Assembly: GCA_951394405.1 (NCBI GenBank)
Contig: OX596339.1
Location: 124,001 to 188,000 of the forward strand
Direction of reading: 5' to 3'
Origin: Coprinellus micaceus
Lineage: Eukaryota; Basidiomycota; Agaricomycetes; Agaricales; Psathyrellaceae
Length of the DNA: 64,000 nt
Below the pieces are notes generated by a model that saw nothing but the letters and a program-made list of their open reading frames with translations, ran no database searches and was not told where the DNA came from. Each line of letters begins with the position of its first letter. Position 1 is the stretch's first letter. Made by a program: the position numbers and the translations under genes. Shown here piece after piece: positions 45,680 through 56,811 of this stretch.

Positions 45680-46630
45680 AGTTGAATGGAAGCGTAATGA
45701 GGTGTATAAGCGGTAATGGGCGCCTGCACTCTTATACGCCATTCATTCAACACCGTGTGGAGCGCTCATAAATCGGTGGTAGACATCTCAGTGAAGAAGA
45801 CTAGGCATTGGCTGGAATCAGATGAACTTAGTTCCTCATCTCAAGGATGCGTTCGCCTGGACTACTCGTCAAAATTCCATCACCAATTGCTGCGCGGCTG
45901 CCCACTATCTGAGTTCGATCAGACGTCAAGCGGGAGACAACTTCCATTCATAGGGTCGGGGAGTGTGCGAACCCCCCAAGTGTTGCACATGACTCCGTAG
46001 GTCTATCATTTCTACGAAGTGAGTATGCATGAAACGTAGTGACAAGGGCTCTCCGCTGCTTGCTCAATCCCGAATCATGAACCCCCACTGGCAGGCTTCT
46101 GATGGTCGGTTGGGCTTAGTGAATGTGCGTTTCCCGATCTACAACGGGAGGCGAAACATATGTACTGGCGCTCGATGCTCCAGAAGGTAGCCTCAAAATC
46201 GACCACCATCGAAAATAAGCGCTCGCGGCCCGCAACGCCGAGACTTGGCCGAGTCCGAAACAGAGCGCATGCGAATCCCAAAGACCAACTGCTCCTGTGA
46301 GCCCAGGTATGTAACTCATGACAGGGACACCTGGTGTATATCTTAGTGGTCCGCGCCTAGCCACAAGATTGTTTGATCCATGGCTATGAAGCGTTTATCT
46401 CTTTGAGGAAAGCCATACTTTCCGCAGAAGACGGAAGGCAGGGAGAATCTGATTTAGAAACAGTTCCATCGGATTCTGCTGGAAAGGGCGCTCGCTCCTT
46501 CACGTTCTCCGGAAACACCGAATCGTCATCGCATAGTGGGGAACATTGACCCGAGAACACCTTTGGATGGGAGAAAATATAAGATGGGAAGGGCTTTAGC
46601 TTTCGTTCAGTCCATCGCAACTTCTTCCTG
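45680..46630. other. No supportable gene
   Basis: Short frames only. An AAATATAAGAT box near 46575 may serve the 7TM gene that starts at 46636. Confidence 0.4.
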
Positions 46631-46635
46631 TCAGC

Positions 46636-47837
46636 ATGCCTCCACGCTTCAAATACGCGGACGCCGCCTTCATCGGAACTATTCTTTCCCACCTTTTCTT
46701 GGGTAGGTTGTCTCTGATCTAGTCTTATCCACACCCTCATTTTCCTCTCTCAGGTTTATATGTCACCATATTCGCTCTGTATATGCATATTAAGCGAGTT
46801 AGAAAGTCCCCGATTATACTCGTGGACTACGGAATCATCGCCTTGTTCTCATGCACGGTCTTGACTATCGTTTTGGATACTGTGCAGCAATTCTGGACCA
46901 TAGTCAGCCTCACAGTCGCTGTTCTTGCTAACCAAATTTGACGCCGGCGAACCCATAGCGCAGGGGATCAGACAATGCCACATGGCTTGGGAAAGTGAAT
47001 GCGACGACGAGCTCGCTCAGTATCACGCTTGATTTCTTGTCTCAAATAATCCTTGTGAGTTAGAATAGGTCGAGCTCGGCGATGAACTAAATTCACACCG
47101 GCACCTCTAGATTTATCGATGCTGGAACGTCTGGGATCGAGCCGTCTGGGTGGTAATCACACCTGGCTTCCTCGCAGTAGCATCGTGGGGTCAGTCGGAT
47201 TGCCTATGCCCGAGCTCAAATACTTACGGACGTGGATAGTCTGCGGGCTCACGGTCACAATCGACTTGTCTACAGCGGTAGACTCCTACCAACGTATCGC
47301 GAAGGATTGGTGGATGCCTCTCGGCGTGACATCAATGGGTCTTTCGCTTGGGGTTAACGCTCTCGTATCGGGACTGATGATTAGCCGGATTTGGCACGTA
47401 TACAGGCGTACGACAGGTTGCGCGAATGTGGCCATCGCTAGGAGTCCCCTAGCGTGGATTCTGTCAGCACTTCTAGAATCGGCTGTCGCGCTCTTCGTCG
47501 CACAGTTGGTTTACATGGTGTTGTACAAGCTTGGCCATCCCGCGTTCGCTCTTGTCGCAGGGCCGGTCACGATCGTCTATGTGCGTGCAGTCAGAGCTCC
47601 ATTGTCACTCATTCCTGATTTCGATCTGTAAAGGGCTTAAATTGTACCGCTATCATGGTTCGAGTGGCCATGAACCAGTCGTACGACATACTGGGGACAC
47701 CTACGGAGCACAGCATCATGTCATTCGCCCCTCGGAAACCCGATGTGGGGCTTTCGGGGACGACTTGCTCCACGGTACGAGGGGGAACTAAATGGGACGG
47801 CACGCCAACGAACTCTGTTAGTGACCACAACGTTTAA
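46636..47837 (+). CDS. Seven-transmembrane protein, 7TM paralogue 1
   Basis: Exons 46636-46702, 46754-46902, 46959-47054, 47111-47189, 47240-47580 and 47634-47837 join in phase to give 311 aa. The exon phases match the two paralogues at 52.2-53.4 and 54.1-55.3 kb. Seven hydrophobic helices can be counted, including AAFIGTILSHLFLGLYVTIF, GLSLGVNALVSGLMISRIWH and AVALFVAQLVYMVLYKLGHP. A Ser/Thr-rich cytoplasmic tail follows GLNCTAIMVRVAMNQSYD. The arrangement (RCWNVW after helix 3) is that of a large Agaricomycete 7TM family of unknown function, possibly receptor-like. The donor of intron 2 reads GTCAGC rather than GTNAGN, so splicing there may be weak. Confidence 0.7.
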
Positions 47838-48185
47838 CTGTACTACGAGTAGTGAATAAGCCCAAAATAAGGCTGTCTGCCACTGTGCACACCGCGACCG
47901 ACTGTTCGAGATGTAAATTAGTCTCGTCCCGGAAAATCCGCTGTCACTCTCGACAGTCTCAAAAACGCGGCTCCTTGGAGGTCACATCCGAAACGGATGG
48001 AGACGAGACTAATGTAAATTTGGACGGGGTGATCCTCGGAAGGATTCTCCCCTCGTGCGTTGTGGGTAAAACCAATGGGACCTTACGCCGTACCGCCACC
48101 AGGCCATGGGGAATGGAATTTCGGATTTCCTCAAAAAGGTTCATCTCGATGCCGTTGAGTAGGGCGTATACAGCAAAAGGTAAGA

Positions 48186-48683
48186 CTGCCCCAGTGAGGC
48201 TCGAACTCACGACTATGCATTGTTTCGGCTCTATCTTCGGAGATAGCCGACTGAATCATAGTGGCGGGAATTCGTTCGCACACAGACTATCCGTGCAAAA
48301 AGTCGCATCCATACATGGATTCGCAGACAGTCGGCTTCGCTCTCAGAGGGCAAGTCCCCGTGAAGCGGATGCTCGGCAGTGGCGCCTTCTACCGTTTCAG
48401 GCTGTACCCCCCATCAATCACCTACCTGTTCGGGGTCCCGGAATCACCGGCAATCACAACAATGGGATCACACTCCCCCACAGTCACCCAAAGTTAGGGA
48501 GCATGGATGTCATTCCAGCGGCAGTTAGGGTAGCGGTTAAGCCCTCTGATGAGCCCCTTCGCAAGGGCGAAACTGCATAGTCCCAGCCCTGGGTTCGGTT
48601 CCCTCCCTAGGCCACTAAACCTTCCGATAGCTTGTCTGGAGGGCCTAACAGTCGGACGCTGTAACCAACTCAGCCATGGGGCA
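48186..48683 (-). tRNA. tRNA-Asn (GTT) gene split by a 407-bp insertion
   Basis: On the minus strand, 48683-48620 gives the 5' part of the same tRNA-Asn as at 28.96 kb: TGCCCCATGGCTGAGTTGG..., anticodon GTT, then a 17-nt intron of different sequence, then ATCGGAAGG. The remaining 3' part (TCGTGAGTTCGAGCCTCACT...) lies at 48212-48186. The two halves join exactly where the insertion sits, in the variable loop. As it stands this gene cannot make a tRNA. Confidence 0.7.
48213..48619. mobile_element. 407-bp insertion inside the tRNA-Asn gene
   Basis: The left edge reads GACTATGCATTGTTTCGG. Near the right side, the reverse complement reads GACTATGCAGTTTCGCC (about 48558-48574), an inverted repeat of about 16 nt. 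Beyond it, up to the tRNA junction, lie about 45 nt including GGGTTCGGTTCCC, which looks like a Pol III B-box on the plus strand. A possible A-box (GGGTAGCGGTTAAG) lies about 65 nt upstream. It could be a MITE, a SINE-like piece, or both. No clear target-site duplication is seen. Confidence 0.5.
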
Positions 48684-49212
48684 CTGGCCGGGGCCGCGAC
48701 ATGTGGGCCCCATAATGTCTTCGCATTTTGCGGCACTGTCCTCTCCCTCTACCCAACCAAAATGCCCAGGAACCTCACACGACGCAGAGGAACTTTCATC
48801 CGGATACGTCACTTTCTCTTTGGGTCGCGTCGACGAGGTTCCGGCCTGGAGGAACAGGTGAACCCTGTCGCAAACTTTCCTGAGAATGGGGTGAGCATCA
48901 GAAGAGCGCGGGCACGTCGCCCAGTATTCCAACGAATCTGCGACGGTATACATACCGACTATTTGTGTGCTGAGGGTGTGCGTTCACATAGGCTTCAGCT
49001 GTGAAACCCACAGTGGATACTAGAGGGCTCACTTCGTAGATTACAAACACCCCGTTACCACCGACTTGAGGTCGCGATCTTCCATTTGATGTCTCGAGAG
49101 TCCTTTAGGGCAGCTCTGCACATACAGGTTGCCTCTTACTTTGATCCCATTCCGGCGCCCGAGCCCTAACCAACTGGCAACATCATCCCTGCGTTGTTCC
49201 TTCCAAGCTGAC

Positions 49213-50313
49213 ATGGTCTTGATACACTTGCTTAAAGATCCTAATGGTGAGCGCGCACATGATACCTCACGGGCTCAGACTCAAAGCATGCTTATACAGA
49301 TGCGCAAATTGAACAGCTGGTGCAGATGTTAGTCAGAGCGCATAGCGGACGTACGTGTCAATGCTTGGTTGAACGCACCAGCTAAGAAGCCGCACGACGA
49401 CAGCGATCATCATCGACATGCTGACCGATTCCAGTATCCCCATACAAGAGAGCTGGCATGGACTGGGAATCCGTGCTACGGCATTGGAAGGGAGAATTTG
49501 GGTGGTGTACGAGCCTTCCGAGCCAGGAGAAGAGGCTGGTTCTCAGGTAACCGGAGGCAAGGGCCCTGCGATCGTTTCAGCGATACTCGGGTTTGGTCCA
49601 GACACGACGCCAATGGCGAGGTATGATAATACGAAGCTTCTATTCATATTCACCTCAGACACGCACATCGGGCTGACCGATCTACAATAGTGAGGCTCAA
49701 AGGGCCCTCGGACTGGTTGAGTACCTGAACTCCCTCTCACCCGAGAGTAGGAAATGGCAAAAAGAAGTGGTGAGCCCCAACTCACAATATTGCGACACAC
49801 TAATTGAAGGCGTTCGAACTCAGTACCACGCTATTGGACATCAGCTAATAAACGAATCTGTCGGCCAACAGAAGGTCAGTGAGTTATGATGTTCCGCGGG
49901 AGAATTGTGATGAGCGTGGATGGATATGGTCCAGGTCGTCGATAGTTGGATCCCCATCATCATTGCCACTGACCCTGCTCATCAACGTCGCGGATACGCC
50001 TCGGCACTCATCAGGGAGTTGCAGAGAACGGTACGTCATGGGTATAATATCATGCTACGGGTCAAGATAAGCATTGACACGAAATCGATCTCTAGGCCAC
50101 CGAACATGGGACTGACGTGTTCCTGGCTACATTCTCCGACGAGTTGGTGGGTGAAGCGCAACCAAAAGGGTAGATATGCGACTAATGTACGAAGTCCAGG
50201 AGTCCTACTACCGGTCTCTAGGGTTTGATACCAAGGCAAGAGCGGAGATCACCTCGCCGCTGGGAAAGTGGACCCACAGGGTTATGCTATGGGAGCACGA
50301 AGCCGCAGTGTAG
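49213..50313 (+). CDS. GNAT-family N-acetyltransferase
   Basis: Eight small exons (49213-49246, 49279-49350, 49449-49620, 49691-49769, 49824-49874, 49935-50030, 50096-50146 and 50200-50313) join in phase to give 222 aa. The acetyl-CoA binding motif A is clear: PIIIATDPAHQRRGYASALI, with the Q/RxxGxA loop. A later ESYYRSLGFDTKARAEI is the usual motif B (YxxxGF). The N-terminal half has EGRIWVVYEP. GNAT enzymes move an acetyl group from acetyl-CoA to an amine; the substrate is unknown. The ATG at 49213 and the acceptor at 49449 are the least certain parts. Confidence 0.65.
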
Positions 50314-50491
50314 ACCGGGACAAGGGCTGGGAATTATTAGGAGTCTGATGTTGCTGATTTTAACCGACAATCAATCCTACCTTGACGCCCAATGGGTCGC
50401 TCAAGTATAAATTCGGTCCACAGTTGAGGACACCTTCGGAGGGGTCCTATTGACCGCATGCCACCTACCCATTTGACTGTTGGACTCAGCA

Positions 50492-51209
50492 ATGCGCTCT
50501 CTACATTTGCTTCGCTTCTGCACTATCTGTACGCTTGCGATGACTGCGTTCAACATAACCCTGCTCTGTATGCGCTTGAGGCTGCAAAATGAACGAAGGC
50601 TGCGATTATCGGAAGGTTCGTCTCATTAACCTGGACGTTCTTCCAGTCTCACAGCGATGCACAGAGCGTTACGAAGTTCTCCCTGGTATCTTTGGAGAAG
50701 CCTCGTTTGTCCTTAATCACTCAACAATACCTCTCAGCGACGAATCGCAATGGCATAACGAGACCAGGGGAGGGTATGTCCGCCTCGGAAAGAAACACAA
50801 ACCGTTTGGGGTGTCCTTCTATCACCACCTCCACTGCTGGAGTAGGATTCGAGCCGATTATCTCCACCACTGGACAGGTTCTGTATCAAGAGAATCTGAT
50901 CCAAAATCGCCCGGAGAAACTGCTCCTGGTCCCCGCCAGGCGTTCGACGCTTATGCGAGGAGACAGGGATCGACTGCCGAGGACCACCTCAACCACGACG
51001 ATCACTGTTTCCAGTACATGGCCCTTGCGCTCCTTTGTCGCGCGGACCCCACTATGCTTCCACTCTCCGACGAGGCCTCCATTGTAGACGCTGCGGAGTT
51101 ACGTACCTACAGATGCAGAGACTGGAGTCGAGTGCGAGATGCTATCCGGAGAAACTGGAGGCAGTCGAAGGATGAACCGTACACGGAAGTCGAAGTGGTG
51201 ACGAGATGA
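50492..51209 (+). CDS. UstYa-like (DUF3328) protein with both HxxHC motifs
   Basis: Exons 50492-50615 and 50647-51209, joined in phase 1, give 228 aa. The N-terminus holds one transmembrane helix (ICTLAMTAFNITLLCMRL). The two signature HxxHC motifs of the UstYa family are present: FYHHLHCW and NHDDHCFQY. A C-terminal CRDWSRVRDAIRRNW segment follows, also family-typical. UstYa-type proteins act in oxidative maturation (cyclisation, chlorination and similar steps) of fungal RiPPs such as ustiloxin and of other metabolites. The second motif pair is intact, so catalysis is plausible. It converges with another UstYa-like gene just downstream. Confidence 0.75.
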
Positions 51210-51275
51210 ACGCAGCCCCTTTTACAAGAGGTTATGTAGTATCTCAGTGTTACACAAATATTATCAATATTTTAG

Positions 51276-51864
51276 CTACGTTCTGTCCGAAACCGCATCT
51301 CGCACTTTTGTCCAGTCTTTGCATCTATGAAGGACACCCTCGCCCGACGAGGCAGGAAGTAACTTCCCATTCCTCCTCAATAGAACCGCGGAATCGAGTG
51401 TGATGTCAGCGCTGCACTGGATTATCTGCCATAATTGGCCGAGGCAGATCTCCGTCGCTGTTGTGTTGGGAATTCTTCCGGATACAGGCCGTCCGTGTAT
51501 CGCCAGGTACGCTACTCGGACCTCGTCGAGACATCGCAGCTGCTGATACATCGCAATCACGAACTTTCCATCCTTCGTTCCAATAACTCCTCCACCGGCG
51601 GGGATGAGCTGGGACCATAAGTCCTCGGATGTTACCGGTATCAGGTCGGGTGCGTATTCCAAGGCAACCTGGTTGCTGAGGGTGTGTCGGAGAGAAAGAC
51701 TGTCACTGGGAGCCCCTAGAATGAGTGTGCGTTACAAAGCGTTCACCACGCAACTCATGCTACATACGGATGAAATACTGGTACTGCTCGTATAGAAAGA
51801 CAATGTTCGTGATGGAAAGGAGGGCGAGCAAGGCAAAAGCTGTGAGAAAGGGACTCGGGGGCAT
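51276..51864 (-). CDS. UstYa-like protein lacking the HxxHC histidines
   Basis: Exon 1 (51864-51768) encodes a transmembrane start (PSPFLTAFALLALLSITNIV). Exon 2 (51715-51276, joined in phase 1) gives the body, 178 aa in total. Where the family has HQLHC it reads YQQLRCLDEVR, and the second motif is CLGQLWQIIQCSAD, so neither HxxHC is complete. The C-terminal CKDWTKVRDAV matches the neighbour's CRDWSRVRDAI. It is probably a divergent, perhaps non-catalytic partner. It converges on the active-looking copy at 50492-51209, only 66 nt apart. Confidence 0.65.
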
Positions 51865-52164
51865 CGCCTGACTTGCTACCGTGATAATATAGGTCCTACC
51901 TATTATATACGCCCGTCCTGCTGAAGATTGATTCACGTCATCGACAGAGATCGGATTGAAGCTCAACGAAGCAACGAAATAGGCTCTCCCACACATGATA
52001 TCCCCACCTGAGCCTCCCGAATACAACAAGCGCCATTTACAGCGCTCGGAGGGAGTGGCAGTGCATCGACAGAAGGCCGAGTTCTACAGACGGACAGCAT
52101 CAGGTATATGTACATTTGCGAATCTGAGTAACGACAGCAAAACTTGGAAACCCAAGGATGAGTA

Positions 52165-53389
52165 CTATACACGGCGGTCAGCGTCTAATGTGGTCTCCGT
52201 CTCATTATTGTAGAGCCCATGCTTGCGGATCCTATCTTGACTACTGGTCTCCCATTGTGCCGTAGACTCCGTTATTCCAGCTCCTTGAGTCACGGACTTG
52301 TGAGGTGTTTGGGAGACGAATCCGATCGAACTGTGAGCAGCGGTGGAGGCCACAAGGGTCTCGTAGGATTGATTCATCCCAACTCGCACCATGATGGCCG
52401 TGCAGTTGAGCCCCTAAGAAATTCTAGTGAGCACTCAGTAACGACGGCCAGAAGGTATCTCACATATACGATCGTTACTGGGCCAGCGACCAGCGCGAAT
52501 GCAGGGTGTTCGATCTTGTACAGAACGAGGTAAATCAGCTGTGCAGCGAAAAGGGCGAGGGCGGACTCCAGGAGGACGGAGGCGACCCAAGATAGACGAC
52601 TTTCTGCCTGATCAAGACCATCCCTGGTCTGTGCATAAACATACCAAATTCTGCTGATCATGAGAGCCGACACTAAAGTGTTGACGCCGAGCGAAAGGCC
52701 CATTGAAGTCACCCCAAGGGCACCCACCAATCCCTCGCCGTCCGCATGAAAGCGTCCTGGATGGTAGCTAGGTCAATTGTAACTGTCAAACCGCAGGCTG
52801 AAATACTGAGTAAGGTATTGGAGCTTGCAAATAGATGACTCGCCTACCCCAAGATGCCAAAGCGAGAAGGCCAGGAGGAATGGCTACCCAAATGACCCGA
52901 CCCCAGACATTCCAGCACCGGGAAATCTAGGAAGCCCCGTTGGTTGAGCTTGCTTTTTGAACCCGAAACGGAGAAGCCGAGCTCACCAGGATGACTTGCG
53001 AAAGAAAGTCGAGCGTGATGCTCAGCGAACTTGTGGCGGAATTGACCCTCCCGATCCATGAGGGGAGATCATGCCCCCGTCGCTTGGGACGCTGGTCAGT
53101 CGCAGTTCAAGGGGGTCACCCGATTGATTCACCAAAGTATAGAACTGCTGCAACGTGTCCAGCACGACGGTAGTCACAGTAAGCACAAACAAGGTCATGA
53201 GGCCGTAGTCCGCCACTGTGAGAGGCGACTTCTTGACGCGCGTGATTTGGACATACAAGCCGAAGACAGTGATATACACTCCTAAGATCTTTATGAGGGG
53301 GCTTCGACCCGCGCAAGGTTCTCCATACCAAGGAAGAGGTACGACAAGATCGTCCCAATGAAAGCAGCGTCTTCGTATTGAAAGGGCAT
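52165..53389 (-). pseudogene. Seven-transmembrane protein, paralogue 2, with a 1-nt frameshift
   Basis: Exons 53389-53329, 53281-53133, 53091-52987, 52926-52848, 52797-52464 and 52413-52165 follow the same phases as paralogue 1. Helices are easy to follow (AAFIGTILSYLFLGVYITVF ... ALALFAAQLIYLVLYKIEHP). In exon 5 the reading RDWWVPLG is followed by TGA, and the expected GVTSMGLSLG resumes one base out. Paralogue 1 has GGCGTGACATC where this gene has GGGTGACTTC, so one base is missing near 52712. Exon 5 is 334 nt instead of a length in phase (335 or 341). It is probably a recent pseudogene, or an assembly error. Confidence 0.65.
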
Positions 53390-54132
53390 GCGAGTCGACA
53401 CTGGGGGTAAGAAGGAAGAGTGTGCGGGCGATAAGGTGCTGCCCTTGGCGGTATTTGGGCGGCACGTACGCCATTTGCAGCCTATTTGGCCCAGTGTCCC
53501 AGCGGGCTACTTGCTCGAGATATCAGAGGAAGCTGATAGGCATGGGGGAAATGACGAAATGGGGGCTTCAAGGGCGGTCCGTGTTTGACTATTTGTCCCG
53601 AGGCTGTGTTCAGGCTTTTGGGGCCCCCGCCTATGCACATCCGCACCGCCGTCCTTCGGAACAGGGGGCTCGAGCCTATCTCAATTATAATATATGGGTC
53701 CCAGCCATTGAAAGCCTCCAGCAGAAGTTCGTAATAATACTGGATTCGCAAAATTTGAGGGCACAAGGTGGCCTTACGACTGGCCCCCACCCAAATTGTC
53801 AAGTTCACGTCTTCTCTTCCCAATTTATATATGCTTTAGGGCGTATCTTCCTACGCCAACTGACCTGCACTACATAATTATGCAACAGGCCTACCTCGAA
53901 ACGCCTCCGACATGCCAGTGTACACCCAAGGCTGATTCGGTTCTGTGAGGTGCTTGGATATCTCAGTTGTCAATGGTATGTGTGATAAAACGTTGCAGTA
54001 TAACCTTAGCTGCACCGAGTGCATTGGGAGATGTGAATCGTCCAACCGGATGTGGGGTGTAAACCACGGTCCACGGTTCGAGGTGAGGAAGAAATTGTAT
54101 GGTGTACAGTATCATAACGTATCAGACACTCT

Positions 54133-55291
54133 TTAAACTGGGGAATCAAGCTTCTCATTGCTGCGCCTCCATTCAGAGGAGGGGCCAGATGCACCGTCCT
54201 CCACATTCCGTATAGCGCCTTCCGACCCACAGCCGATAGTAGTCTCGTAAGAGTGGTTCATTCCCACCCGCACCATGATTGCAGTGCAATTGAGGCCCTA
54301 AATCCCCGAATCAACTCTGAACCACGAGTAGAGCTGCGTAACGACAGTAAACTCACGTAAATAACGGTCACAGGACCTGCGACAAGGGAAAACGCGGGGT
54401 GTTGTATCTTGTAGAGCACGAGGTATACCAACTGAGCAAAGAAGAGCGCGATAGCTGATTCGAGAAACACCGAAGCTGCCCAAGACGCCCGCCTTGCCGT
54501 TCCGTGGGAGGCACCGTGGCTCGCTCGGTAGACATAGAGAATCCTTCCAATCATCAAGGTGGAGACCATTGCATTGGTGGCCAGAGAAATCGCCATGGAC
54601 GTGACTCCCAACGGAATCCACCATTCATGAATGACTTGCCGCCAGGAGTTCACCGCAGATGCGAGGTCAATTGTGACGCAGAGTCCGGTGACTGGGGAAT
54701 TGGTAAGTCGCCCAATCCAAAGACCCGGCTCTCAGAATGCGTGACTCACTCCAGGAGGTTACGGCGAGAAGGGCTGGCAACGAAATAACCCACAACCTCC
54801 TTCCCCACACTATCCAGCATCTGTAGATCTGACAGAACAGTAGTCGTAATATGCGTCAGGGGTTTGAACGGTGGCGAGACGTACCAGAATGGCTTGGGAA
54901 ATGAAGTCGAGAGTGACGCCAAAGGTACTAGTCACCGCGTTAGCCTTTCCAGTCCAGGAAGCCTCGCCGTGGAACTGAACAGAAGGGTAAGGGTCGGATG
55001 CCAGCAGTTAAGGAGTGCATAGCTTACAATACTTTGGAATTGCTGGCAAGAGTCCAGGATAATCGTTACAAGGCATACCGTAAAGAGCGCGAAAAGGCTG
55101 TAATCCACGACTCCGAGTATCGCTCTCCTCTTGCGCAAGATCTGTACGTAGAGGCCAAAGACAATCACATAGGCGCCTGCAACGCGACGTTATTGTTTGT
55201 TGAGAAGACGGTGAAAATGGGTGCACTCGCCCAGGAACCCGTACTCCAAGAAGGTGCCGACGAATGCTGCCTCGGGGGCGTCGATCGCCAT
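54133..55291 (-). CDS. Seven-transmembrane protein, paralogue 3
   Basis: Exons 55291-55231, 55176-55028, 54974-54885, 54828-54750, 54691-54357 and 54297-54133 join in phase to give 292 aa, with exon lengths close to paralogues 1 and 2. Helices include GAYVIVFGLYVQIL, FALFTVCLVTIILDSC and AIALFFAQLVYLVLYKIQHP. The tail carries GLNCTAIMVRVGMNHSYE. Intron 1 appears to use a GC donor (GGCGAGTGC), a known minor class. No frame break was found. The family is of unknown function, possibly receptor-like, in the plasma membrane or endomembranes. Confidence 0.7.
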
Positions 55292-55299
55292 GACTGCTG

Positions 55300-56500
55300 A
55301 ACCGTATGGTGCGAGGGAACTCGGACGGAGGAAAAGGGGCCAGTTGTGCATTGGGTGGCTTCTTTTAAGGCATCGGTTCAACGAGACACACACTTAGCTC
55401 ACCCATCAGTGCGCCTTCTCGCTTGGAACAGGGTGGAGACCCATGATTCGATTGCGGTAGATAAGTGTGAACTGTTGAGCCGTGACCAATGCCGCGCTGG
55501 AGGCGGCCTAGACTCTTCGCGTAGTGTGGAGGCAAGAAGGGACAGTGGGCGAGAGGCAGGATCAGCGTGCAGTCCAAGGCAGTCAGCTGATAGATGGCAG
55601 GACGGGACACAGACCCTGAAAACTGACCAACGGGGCAAGTAACACTTAGTTTCGTAAATAGAGGAGCAAGTGTATGAGATCAGCCTAGAAAGTCCCTCTT
55701 ATCTCCAGGGTCGACAAGTTCTCTGTGAATACGGGTGGTGATGTGGGCGACTGCTATTGCAATTCATCAGCAACATCTTCGGAAGAATCTGGAGTGTGAG
55801 GTACCTTCCCCACTTCGACTCTAGTGCGATGCCGAGGGCTTTGAGCATTCGATGATGAGGGCCCACCGAAGGAGTATCCGCAATACTGCTGTCCGTTCAC
55901 CGACGCAGCAGACTTGGGCACCATCAAACTCAAAGACGGTCGAAGGGCAGGGCATTTCGCTCGCATCTTTGTCCTTTTCGCTGGGCGTTGAGGTTGTGGA
56001 CGTTTGAGAACAAGGGTGAAGCCGAGCACTCCGTTAGGTGGACACTCGTAACGTAAAAGGAACCCGAGCGATGAGACCAAGCTGCCTTACGCGGCGAGCT
56101 ACACGGTTCTGGGCCACAGAAAAGCCGAGAACATACCCGCCCAAGGACAGGACGCATCAATATCACGGGAAGTACCCAGCTCCCGGTATTCTGTTCTAAT
56201 AGGGTCGTAAATGGTCCATGGATCGGGATTCGAAGGGGTTCACTTTACTAGGAAGCGATGATGAGAAGTAATGGCCAAGTCTTCGATTTTGGAGACCACA
56301 TGGTATAGACTTCCGAGGTCACCGTAGATGTTCACTGTGGTTCCAAAGCCCCTTTTCGAGGTAGCGGCCATGCGTACAGAATAAGACGAGTGCCCCGCCA
56401 GATATCGAGGTCGACGTTAGCAGATGGTTGGAGGGCATACTGCGTCAACGTCCGAAACCCTAAGAGTAAATTGAAAACTCACCTGAATACTCCTCAACGA
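55300..56500. other. No supportable gene
   Basis: A minus-strand frame at 55754-56080 (ending GYSFGGPSSSNAQSPRHRTR...) is Ser/Pro/Arg-rich and could be the cytoplasmic tail exon of a membrane protein. No helices or splice partners were found. Confidence 0.35.
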
Positions 56501-56505
56501 ATTGC

Positions 56506-56811
56506 CTAGCCGGGGTATTTCACCCCATACAGAGGGTCTGGCCTCGGCAGCTCACTCAATGGGCGTTCCTCCAGTAGCGCAAGCTTCGACCCAACCCCCA
56601 TAGACAGGAAGAGGTTGACGAGCATTATCGTCGCATTCAAGGCCAAGCCAACGCAAATCCACCAGAGTGCTCGATGTTCTCTCTGGGAACTAGACGTTGG
56701 GTTTGAATCCCCCAGCTGTTCCGTCCCCACTGCCTCCAGTTCGTAGTCGGGGTCGCCGTCGAGCCCTGACGTTTGGGGATCGAGAGAAGGCAAGCGATGG
56801 TATTGAGGCAT
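56506..56811 (-). CDS. Short membrane protein, possible UstYa-like N-terminal part
   Basis: The 101-aa frame starts MPQYHRLPSLDPQTSG, has one strong transmembrane helix (ICVGLALNATIMLVNLFLSM) and ends LPRPDPLYGVKYPG. The layout of polar leader, single helix and Pro-rich segment fits the start of a UstYa-like protein, but the HxxHC part is not found downstream in frame. It may be a truncated copy or may use an intron I cannot place. Confidence 0.3.
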   Translation of the reverse strand: MPQYHRLPSLDPQTSGLDGDPDYELEAVGTEQLGDSNPTSSSQREHRALWWICVGLALNATIMLVNLFLSMGVGSKLALLEERPLSELPRPDPLYGVKYPG

